12,793 nucleotides of DNA, from assembly GCA_028872645.1 (NCBI GenBank), contig JAPKDK010000058.1, forward strand, positions 1-12,793, written 5' to 3'. The stretch is from Verrucomicrobiota bacterium. Lineage in GTDB: Bacteria; Verrucomicrobiota; Verrucomicrobiia; Limisphaerales; UBA1100. Below, in pieces: positions 7,249-12,793 of this stretch. Below the pieces are notes generated by a model. That model had not been told where the DNA came from. It saw nothing but the letters and a program-made list of their open reading frames with translations, and made no database searches. The position numbers and the translations under genes are program-made. Position 1 is the stretch's first letter. Every line of letters starts with the position of its first letter.

Positions 7249-7833
7249 TTATAGTTTCTGCGTGGGGTTGAGGGCAAAACGTTTGTTCAAATGGGAGTAA
7301 GCAAGCGCCAACGCCAGCGCATCGGCGGCATCGGGCGCGGGCAATTCATCGAGCGCCAACATCCGCTGCACCATCTTGGCCACGGCGATTTTTTGCGCGT
7401 TGCCGTGACCCACGATGGACTGCTTTACCTTGCGCGGCGCGATCTCAAAAATCTCCAGTCCACCCTCTGCGATGGCCGCCATCGCCGCCCCACGCGCCTC
7501 GCCCATAATCAGCGCGGTCTTCGGGTTTTGCGCATAAAACAAACCCTCAATCGCGCACACCGTCGGCCGATGCGCGCTAATCACTTCGCGCAATGTTTTC
7601 GAAATAGCCACAAGACATTCGGTTCGGCTCCATTTCGCAGGGCATTGAATCGTTCCTTGAGCAAGCGTCACAGGATTTTTTTTTCCCAACCGAATAACCC
7701 CAAACCCTGTTCCGCGCAGTGACGGATCTACTCCTAGAATGAGCGAATGATCAGCGGCGTCTTGAGGGGCAACAGCCTTTTTGCCACTCACGCGTTTTTG
7801 CAACTGCTCAAATTGGCGGGCGGAAATCCCCAC
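7249..7833 (-). CDS. ruvC: Crossover junction endodeoxyribonuclease RuvC
   Basis: This is a 194-residue RNase H-fold resolvase. The four catalytic carboxylates of RuvC are all recognisable: Asp36 in LGVDPSLRGTGFG, Glu96 in AIEGLFYAQNPKTAL, and Asp168 and Asp171 in PAPDAADALALALAY. The segment SIVGHGNAQK (139-148) is the conserved DNA-contact loop. The protein cuts Holliday junctions symmetrically, acting with RuvAB. It carries about 29 extra N-terminal residues before the first core strand. The GTG at 7833 is the first possible start after an in-frame TAA just upstream; another GTG lies at codon 15, so the true extension may be shorter. It sits 20 nt after the ferritin gene and 9 nt before ruvA. 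Confidence 0.95.
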   Translation of the reverse strand: MGISARQFEQLQKRVSGKKAVAPQDAADHSLILGVDPSLRGTGFGVIRLGKKNPVTLAQGTIQCPAKWSRTECLVAISKTLREVISAHRPTVCAIEGLFYAQNPKTALIMGEARGAAMAAIAEGGLEIFEIAPRKVKQSIVGHGNAQKIAVAKMVQRMLALDELPAPDAADALALALAYSHLNKRFALNPTQKL

Positions 7834-7853
7834 GCTTTATCTTTCAGCGAAAA

Positions 7854-8366
7854 CTATTTTGAGCTGCTTTTACCCAGCAACGATTGTTTGTGACGCGCCA
7901 CATATTCCTCTACGTACAATAAATTATCATTGGCGCGCTTGGCCACACTCAGCAAAGTATCCATGCTCGAAACTTCCTCCAATTGCTCCGCCACAAACCA
8001 AGTGAGCATGTTTTGGGTGATGTGGTCGCCCTCCGAAATAGCGAGGTTTACGAGGCTGTTAATTTGCTGAGTCACCGTCTGCTCCGATTTTAGCGAAAGC
8101 CCGATTGCATCGCAGGCATCAGTGAATTCCGCGCGGGGTGCCGGGATGGCCGGGATTAACAACTTGCCGCCCGCATCGATAACGTATTTTACAATTCGCA
8201 TCGCATGATCGCGTTCCTCATCAGATTGCTGGTGAAATAAATCCGCTAGTTCAACCAAGCCCTCCCCTTCGAAATACGCCGCAATCGCCACGTACTGCAG
8301 TGAGGCAGAAAATTCGTACCCGATCTGTTCGTTCAATGCATCGTTAACTTTTTGTCCAATCAGCAT
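7854..8366 (-). CDS. Non-heme bacterial ferritin (FtnA-like)
   Basis: This 170-residue protein has the normal length of a bacterial ferritin subunit. The diiron ferroxidase ligands align with E. coli FtnA shifted by one: Glu18 (GYEFSASLQY), Glu51 and His54 (EERDH), Glu95 and Gln128 (WFVAEQLEE), with Glu131 as the possible third-site ligand. There is no heme-binding Met at the bacterioferritin position that I can identify. Twenty-four such subunits form a cytoplasmic cage that oxidises Fe(II) and stores iron. The gene seems slightly more AT-rich than its neighbours. It is the first gene of a co-directional run with ruvC, 20 nt downstream, so iron storage and recombination repair may share transcripts, or ruvC may have its own promoter. 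Confidence 0.95.
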   Translation of the reverse strand: MLIGQKVNDALNEQIGYEFSASLQYVAIAAYFEGEGLVELADLFHQQSDEERDHAMRIVKYVIDAGGKLLIPAIPAPRAEFTDACDAIGLSLKSEQTVTQQINSLVNLAISEGDHITQNMLTWFVAEQLEEVSSMDTLLSVAKRANDNLLYVEEYVARHKQSLLGKSSSK

Positions 8367-8377
8367 CCGCGCAGCCT

Positions 8378-8383
8378 AGCATA
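8378..8383 (-). promoter_or_regulatory. Possible -10 element upstream of the ferritin gene
   Basis: Read on the minus strand, TATGCT lies 12-17 nt before the ferritin ATG, in the 64-bp gap 8367-8430. No good -35 hexamer is found 16-18 nt further up, so the call is weak. No clear Fur box was recognised in this gap, and no strong terminator for the upstream gene. Confidence 0.25.
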
Positions 8384-8430
8384 CCTTGGCGCAAAAGAAA
8401 ACTTCGCCGTGAAAAAATATGAGTCGTTTG

Positions 8431-9522
8431 CTATCGGGACTCATTCCCAATCGCCCCGCATTTCATCAGCGCGAGCAGCGCGTACGCCGTACTGCTGTAT
8501 GTGATGTAATGATACTTGTCGGTGTTGAGCGAGCGCGTCCACCACCGTCCGCTGGCGCGTTGGTTGGCGAGCAGCCACCGCACGGCCTTTTGCAAACGCG
8601 CATCCTTTGCGGGCACGCCTGCTTCGCGCAGCACCAAAATGGCAAGGCCGGTCATATGGCCATCGCTGGGTGGATTTTTGAATTCAGGTTCGGCTCGCAG
8701 TTTTTTTGCGCGATTGCCGCTGGCCCATTTTTCCGGCGTGGAAAAAGTGCGAATGGCCCAGCCGCCATCGTCGCGTTGATGGCTCCACAGCATTTCGATG
8801 AGTTTTTGCTGGCGCGCTTTTGGCAATAAATCCGGCATACGCGTGGCCGCCCACAGTACCACCACGCCGCCGTAGTCGTGGGGCGGTTCAGTTTCGCGCA
8901 GGTATTTTTGCAGAGAGGCGATGCTGGCCTTGGTCTTCGGATCCTTCAATCCGCCACGCCAACCCGGCGCAGTTGCCACGGCCATCGCCGCCACGGTGGC
9001 TTCCTGAAACGCGCTCGATTCAAACGGCGGCCAGCAATCCAGCGAACCCCACGCGCCGTTCTTTTGTTGGATGCGGAGCATGAGTTCCAGTGCCGCTCCG
9101 GTTTCCTTCGAGAGCTTGCCGGTCACGTGCCGGTCCCATTCCGCCAAGCCCGCCGCGGTATAAATTATCTCCGCCGGCTTTGTGCCCTTTTGCTGCGTGG
9201 GGGGGGTGAGTTTTTGGAATTTCGACAGTTCGCCCGTGAACAGTTCGCGTATCTCCTCCGTGGGTTTGCCTAGCACGGGGGTCAACATCGGCCGAATTTG
9301 CATGTACGTGCCCGTCGTATGACACGTGACACAGCCGCGCTTGCGCGTCCACGCCAGCGCGCCTTTTTCAAGATAGTCATTCGCCTTCGCCAGCGAGAAT
9401 ATTTCCAAAACCGGTTCATCCGCCGAGGCCGCCAGAATGGTGATGTCGGGTGACTTGTATTGCGGCGAGGCGGCGAAGAGTGCTGGGCTAACAAAGACCC
9501 AGAGAAATTTCTTTATGTTCAC
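8431..9522 (-). CDS. Exported heme-c motif protein with QW-repeat terpene-cyclase-like toroid
   Basis: This 363-residue protein starts at GTG 9522, which overlaps the DUF1501 stop as GTGA and has an upstream GAAGGA ribosome site. Residues 1-17 (MNIKKFLWVFVSPALFA) form a signal peptide, with cleavage likely after Ala17 or Ala18. A single c-type heme motif CVTCH is at 64-68; Met74 and Met79 are possible axial ligands. The rest is an alpha/alpha-toroid of the squalene-hopene cyclase/prenyltransferase repeat type, with three QxxxGxW motifs at 152-158, 249-255 and 321-327. The DxDD acid motif of squalene-hopene cyclases is absent and the chain is about half the size of those enzymes, so cyclase activity is unlikely. 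I infer a periplasmic monoheme protein whose toroid binds a partner or ligand. It is last in a coupled three-gene unit with PSD1 and DUF1501. Confidence 0.8.
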   Translation of the reverse strand: MNIKKFLWVFVSPALFAASPQYKSPDITILAASADEPVLEIFSLAKANDYLEKGALAWTRKRGCVTCHTTGTYMQIRPMLTPVLGKPTEEIRELFTGELSKFQKLTPPTQQKGTKPAEIIYTAAGLAEWDRHVTGKLSKETGAALELMLRIQQKNGAWGSLDCWPPFESSAFQEATVAAMAVATAPGWRGGLKDPKTKASIASLQKYLRETEPPHDYGGVVVLWAATRMPDLLPKARQQKLIEMLWSHQRDDGGWAIRTFSTPEKWASGNRAKKLRAEPEFKNPPSDGHMTGLAILVLREAGVPAKDARLQKAVRWLLANQRASGRWWTRSLNTDKYHYITYSSTAYALLALMKCGAIGNESR

Positions 9523-10898
9523 GCCAATATTTCCTTCGCCACATTCCCGGACACATCGGTCAGCCGAAAGTCGCGGCCGGCGTGGCGGTGGGTGAGTTTT
9601 TCGTGGTCGATGCCCAGCAGATGCAGCAGCGTGGCGTGGACGTCGTGGATATGCATCTTGTTTTGCTCGGCGTAAAAGCCGTAGTCGTCCGTGGCACCGT
9701 GGCTGTAACCGCCCTTCACGCCAGCGCCGGCGAGCCACATCGTGAAGCCCCACGGATTGTGGTCGCGCCCGTCCATCCCACTGCCCTGCACGGTGGGCGT
9801 GCGGCCGAATTCGCCGCTCCACACAACGAGCGTGTCGTCCAGCAAACCGCGTGCTTTTAAATCGTGCAGCAAACCGGCGATGGGTTTGTCGACTTCGCTC
9901 GCTTTTTCGGTGTGGCCTTTGCGGAGGTTGCCGTGTTGGTCCCACTGCACTTTGCTGTCGCTGTGAGTCACCTGCACGAAACGCACGCCGCGCTCGGCAA
10001 ACCGACGCGCCATCAAACATTGCCGGCCGAAGTCTTCGGTCACCGCGTTGTCGAGTCCGTAGAGTTTGCGCGTGGCTTCGGTTTCGCCGCGGATGTCTTG
10101 AATCTCCGGCATCGCCGTTTGCATTCGGAACGCCAGCTCGAAGGAATTGATGCGGCTCTCGAGAACCGGATTGGGCGCACCGCTGAGATGGTCGCGGTTG
10201 AGTTGTTTCAAAAAATCCAATTGTGCACGCTGCTGGCCGGGCGTCCACTTGGGATTTTTAATGTGATGCACCTTGGCATCCTTCGCCTTGATGCTGGCGT
10301 TGCCGATGGGCGTGCCGGCGTAATGCGCGGGCAGAAACGCGCTGCCCCAATTGTTCACGCCGCCGTGCGCAAGCGTCGGGCAGATGGTCACGAAGGCTGG
10401 GAGGTTTGCATTCTCCGTGCCGAGCCCGTAGCTCACCCACGCGCCCATACTAGGCCGCACAAAATTATCCGCGCCGGTGTGCAGCTTCAAAAGCGCGCCG
10501 CCGTGGGCCGGATTGGTGCCGTGCGCGCCATGCAAAAAACAAATGTCATCCACGTGCCGCGCCACATTGGGAAACAGTTCGCTGACTTGATGCCCGCATT
10601 GGCCATACGGCTTAAACTTCCACGGCGACGCCAGCAGGTTTCCGGTCGCGGCAAAGGTGACTTTCGGTTTTGCAAAAGGCAGCGGCTTCCCGTGGTCGCG
10701 TTGGAGCAGTGGCTTGTACTCAAACGTGTCCATATGCGCCGGGCCGCCCTTCATGAACAGGAAAATCACACGCTTCGCCCGCGGCTGAAAATGCGACCGC
10801 CGCGCCGCCAACGGATTCTCTGCGTGCAACATCGACGTCAGCGCCACCGAGCCAAAGCCCAGTGCTGTTTTTTGGAGCATATCGCGGCGGGTCATCAT
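9519..10898 (-). CDS. DUF1501 protein, Tat-exported alkaline-phosphatase/sulfatase-like fold
   Basis: This 459-residue protein opens with a twin-arginine signal (TRRDMLQKTALGFGSVAL, residues 3-20), so it is probably exported folded by Tat. The body carries the DUF1501 hallmarks: GGPAHMDTFE (51-60), NPAHGGA (129-135), QWDQHGN (318-324), SGEFGRTP (361-368) and GRDHNP (377-382), plus a late HDVHATLLHLLGID (418-431). The positions of Asp57, Asp319, His322, Glu363, Asp379 and His380 resemble the metal-binding layout of the alkaline phosphatase superfamily, which implies a hydrolase. The substrate is not known for the family. The gene overlaps PSD1 upstream (ATGA at 10895-10898) and the heme-c/toroid gene downstream (GTGA at 9519-9522). 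A second in-frame ATG lies at 10895. Confidence 0.92.
   Translation of the reverse strand: MMTRRDMLQKTALGFGSVALTSMLHAENPLAARRSHFQPRAKRVIFLFMKGGPAHMDTFEYKPLLQRDHGKPLPFAKPKVTFAATGNLLASPWKFKPYGQCGHQVSELFPNVARHVDDICFLHGAHGTNPAHGGALLKLHTGADNFVRPSMGAWVSYGLGTENANLPAFVTICPTLAHGGVNNWGSAFLPAHYAGTPIGNASIKAKDAKVHHIKNPKWTPGQQRAQLDFLKQLNRDHLSGAPNPVLESRINSFELAFRMQTAMPEIQDIRGETEATRKLYGLDNAVTEDFGRQCLMARRFAERGVRFVQVTHSDSKVQWDQHGNLRKGHTEKASEVDKPIAGLLHDLKARGLLDDTLVVWSGEFGRTPTVQGSGMDGRDHNPWGFTMWLAGAGVKGGYSHGATDDYGFYAEQNKMHIHDVHATLLHLLGIDHEKLTHRHAGRDFRLTDVSGNVAKEILA
9532..9537 (-). promoter_or_regulatory. Ribosome binding site deciding the GTG start at 9522
   Basis: On the minus strand GAAGGA sits 9 nt before GTG 9522. 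It supports initiation there rather than at upstream in-frame codons that would read through the DUF1501 gene in the wrong frame. The signal peptide begins exactly after this start. Confidence 0.6.
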
Positions 10899-12793
10899 TT
10901 CAGATAAAGAAACTCATTCGACGAAAGCAACGCCTGACAAAGTGCCTGCCAACTCGCCTGTCGTTCCTGACAAAATTCATTCACGAATGTGACCGCGTGC
11001 TTGCTTTCCTTGGTGGTGGGTTTGCGGTTGTAAACTTTCGCGTAAAGCCACTCGACGCGCTGGGCGTTGGTGATTTTTTTCTCGGCCAACAATTGTTTTG
11101 CCATCGTTGCGCAGGTGCGAAGGACGAGCGGGCTGTTCATTAAATAGAGCGCTTGCGGGGCGATGGTGGTGTCGGCGCGATTGCCGTTGACGGTGCCGGG
11201 GTCGGGAAAATCGAACAGCTCGAACAAATCGTAAACGTGATTGCGGATGACCGGCAGATAAATGGCGCGGCGATTGCTGCTGTAAGTGGTGGCGTCCTCG
11301 GAAGTGTGGTTGAAGACGAGTTTGTAGTTTTCAAACGTCCAAATCGTGCCGCCCACTTTCAGGTCAAGTTGGCCGCTGATTTGTAAAAGCGAATCGCGCA
11401 GTGGCTCCGCTTCCATCCGACGCAAGGGCGCGCGCGACATCAAAACGTTCGTCGGGTCAATTTTCAGCGCGGCGGCATTGGGCATGCTGCTCATTTGGAA
11501 GGTCGCCGAGGTGAGAATAAGCGCGTTGAGTTTCTTGACCGACCACCCGTTTTCCACAAACCACACCGCCAACCAATCGAGCAGCTCCGGATGCGACGGC
11601 TTCGCGCCGAGCTTGCCAAAATTATCCGGGGTGGTCACCAGCCCGCGGCCGAAGTGCCAGCGCCATACGCGGTTCACCATCACGCGGGCCGTGAGGGGGT
11701 TGTGGCGGTTGGCAATCCACTGCGCCAGTTCAAGCCGCCCACTGACTTTGCCGCTAATCGGTTTGCCGTCCGAAAGCGCGCGCGGGAAATGGCGCGGTTG
11801 GATTTCGCCGGGGCGCTCGTGATTGCCGCGCACGAAGATGGGAACGTTCGTCGCGTTTCCGTCTTCCACGCCCATCGCGCTGGGCAGCACAAACACATCG
11901 GCCGCCAATCGCTTGAGCGTTGAGTTCAGTTTTGTTAGTTCGGCCTGATTGGTTTTTGAATATTTTTCCTCGGGATTGGCGGGCAATTTTTCCAACTTCA
12001 ATTCCACCAACAATTGTTGATTGGCCTTGGCGGTGAATGCGGTGACGACTTTTTTCTGCGCGGCAATTAGCGCTTCGTGTTTTTCCTTCAGCTTCTTATG
12101 CGCGGGCGTGGCGAAGGAATGCTCGTGCCACTTGGCGATGGTCTTCAGCGAGTCCATCGTTTTTGTGCTCTTGAAAATGCCGGCGAGCGCGTAGTAGTCG
12201 GCGGTGGGGATGGGGTCAAACTTGTGGTCGTGACAGCGCGCGCAGCCGAGCGTGAGCCCAAGCAGCGCTTTGCCGAGCGTATCGATTTGCTCGTCAATAA
12301 TATCCATCTCCATTTTCACCTTGTCCGGCTCCGCAAGCACTTTCGGCCCCATTGATAAAAACCCCGTGGCAATCCGTTGCTCGCGCCGCGTCGCCTCATT
12401 CTTGGCCGGCAAACGGTCGCCCGCGATTTGCTCGATGAGAAACTGGTCAAACGGCTTGTCCGCATTAAACGACGCCACCACATAATCGCGATACCGCCAC
12501 GCATTCGCGTGCGCCGCATTTTCGTCGAGCCCGTTGCTGTCCGCGTAACGCACCACATCCAGCCAATGCCGCGCCCAGCGCTCGCCGTACTGCGGAGTGG
12601 CCATTTGATTTTTGATTTCAGATTTCAGATTGACGATTTTGGAATTGGGCGCGGGCGGCAGTCCCGTCAGCGCGTAGTGAATGCGCCGCTGCAAGTCTCG
12701 CGGGTTGGAGACCGGGGCGGGTTGGAGGCCGGCCTTTTCCAAGCGCGCGAGGATGAACTGGTCGATGGGAGTTTTGACCCACGCCTTGTTTTT
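10895..12793 (-). CDS. PSD1 protein (DUF1549 + DUF1553 domains, heme-c motif), 5'-truncated
   Basis: The frame runs open through the window edge, so the N-terminus is missing; 632 residues are visible. Family members often carry a signal peptide and cytochrome-c (PSCyt1) domain there. The visible part starts in DUF1549 with WVKTPIDQFILARLEKAGL (5-23), LTGLPP, YGERWARHWLDVVRYADSNG (69-88) and a heme-c-like CARCHDHKFDPI (184-195). A Lys-rich, probably helical linker leads into DUF1553, seen in GRLELAQWIANRHNPLTARV, MVNRVWRWHFGRGLV and the late NGNRADTTIAPQALYLMNSP. PSD1 proteins are exported, found mainly in Planctomycetes and Verrucomicrobia, and usually paired with DUF1501; their reaction is unknown. 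The stop overlaps the DUF1501 start by 4 bp. An AT-rich heptamer array lies inside the DUF1549 region. Confidence 0.93.
   Translation of the reverse strand, partial: KNKAWVKTPIDQFILARLEKAGLQPAPVSNPRDLQRRIHYALTGLPPAPNSKIVNLKSEIKNQMATPQYGERWARHWLDVVRYADSNGLDENAAHANAWRYRDYVVASFNADKPFDQFLIEQIAGDRLPAKNEATRREQRIATGFLSMGPKVLAEPDKVKMEMDIIDEQIDTLGKALLGLTLGCARCHDHKFDPIPTADYYALAGIFKSTKTMDSLKTIAKWHEHSFATPAHKKLKEKHEALIAAQKKVVTAFTAKANQQLLVELKLEKLPANPEEKYSKTNQAELTKLNSTLKRLAADVFVLPSAMGVEDGNATNVPIFVRGNHERPGEIQPRHFPRALSDGKPISGKVSGRLELAQWIANRHNPLTARVMVNRVWRWHFGRGLVTTPDNFGKLGAKPSHPELLDWLAVWFVENGWSVKKLNALILTSATFQMSSMPNAAALKIDPTNVLMSRAPLRRMEAEPLRDSLLQISGQLDLKVGGTIWTFENYKLVFNHTSEDATTYSSNRRAIYLPVIRNHVYDLFELFDFPDPGTVNGNRADTTIAPQALYLMNSPLVLRTCATMAKQLLAEKKITNAQRVEWLYAKVYNRKPTTKESKHAVTFVNEFCQERQASWQALCQALLSSNEFLYLK
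12607..12641. repeat. Array of five degenerate 7-bp repeats inside PSD1
   Basis: On the plus strand the units GATTTTT, GATTTCA, GATTTCA, GATTGAC and GATTTTG follow each other in exact 7-bp phase. Read along the gene each unit is nnnAATC. The surrounding 42 bp (12605-12646) are about 26% GC, in a gene that is otherwise clearly GC-rich. The block is translated in frame as NSKIVNLKSEIKNQ (visible residues 50-63). Confidence 0.75.

Noticed and set aside
8384..8404. Possible rho-independent terminator between ferritin and the toroid gene
   Set aside because: GGCG/CGCC can pair, but the stem is only 4 bp with mismatched interior and no proper U-tract, so it is not called.
9523..10248. Upstream extension of the heme-c/toroid frame, to 605 codons
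   Set aside because: The added part is the DUF1501 gene read in another frame, rich in Arg, Pro and Ser. A signal peptide and a ribosome binding site place the true start at GTG 9522.
9864..10907. Open frame of 347 codons on the plus strand
   Set aside because: It lies antisense to DUF1501, which is intact and has all family motifs. The shadow protein shows no recognisable domain.
12743..12793. TTG at 12742 as the start of PSD1
   Set aside because: Codons between 12743 and 12793 encode the conserved DUF1549 opening (WVKTPIDQFILAR), so the gene continues beyond the window edge.
1..12793. Search for CRISPR arrays, tRNA genes, transposases, toxin-antitoxin or phage-defence genes
   Set aside because: No spaced direct repeats, tRNA-like cloverleaf, terminal inverted repeats or defence-domain motifs were seen. 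The complete genes are housekeeping, envelope or exported proteins.

Overview
The window reads as a dense, GC-rich chromosomal segment. Eleven complete genes and two edge-truncated genes fill almost all of it; the largest gap is 90 bp, and no tRNA, rRNA, CRISPR array or insertion sequence is visible. A PSD1-type protein (DUF1549/DUF1553, heme-c motif) coupled to a Tat-exported DUF1501 protein is a hallmark of the Planctomycetes-Verrucomicrobia-Chlamydiae group. Together with the gene complement this points to a verrucomicrobial or planctomycetal bacterium. I infer Verrucomicrobiota as more likely, but the sequence alone does not prove it.

Region 1 (1-2284, + strand) is the end of a surface-polysaccharide operon: the C-terminus of a nucleotide-sugar epimerase, an FkbM-family methyltransferase and a Wzx-like flippase, packed with a 2-nt gap and then a 1-nt overlap. 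Region 2 (2235-5293, - strand) is priA followed by a family-2 glycosyltransferase coupled to it through TGATG. The glycosyltransferase converges on the flippase and the two coding sequences overlap by 50 bp. A 90-bp divergent spacer separates priA from a small membrane-anchored lytic transglycosylase (5384-5935, + strand).

Region 3 (5957-8366, - strand) is a possible operon read as ferritin, ruvC, ruvA and a DUF374 lysophospholipid acyltransferase-like gene. Here ruvB is missing from its common place after ruvA.

Region 4 (8431-12793, - strand) is the most unusual part. Three exported-protein genes, PSD1, DUF1501 and a heme-c/QW-repeat toroid protein, are joined by 4-bp overlaps (ATGA, then GTGA), which suggests translational coupling and joint function in the periplasm. 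The PSD1 gene also carries an AT-rich, in-frame array of 7-bp repeats where a conserved segment of the DUF1549 domain is expected. The biochemical role of these DUF1501/PSD1 clusters is not established, so this locus is the best candidate for an undescribed system, here with a c-type-cytochrome-like terpene-cyclase-fold protein as third component.
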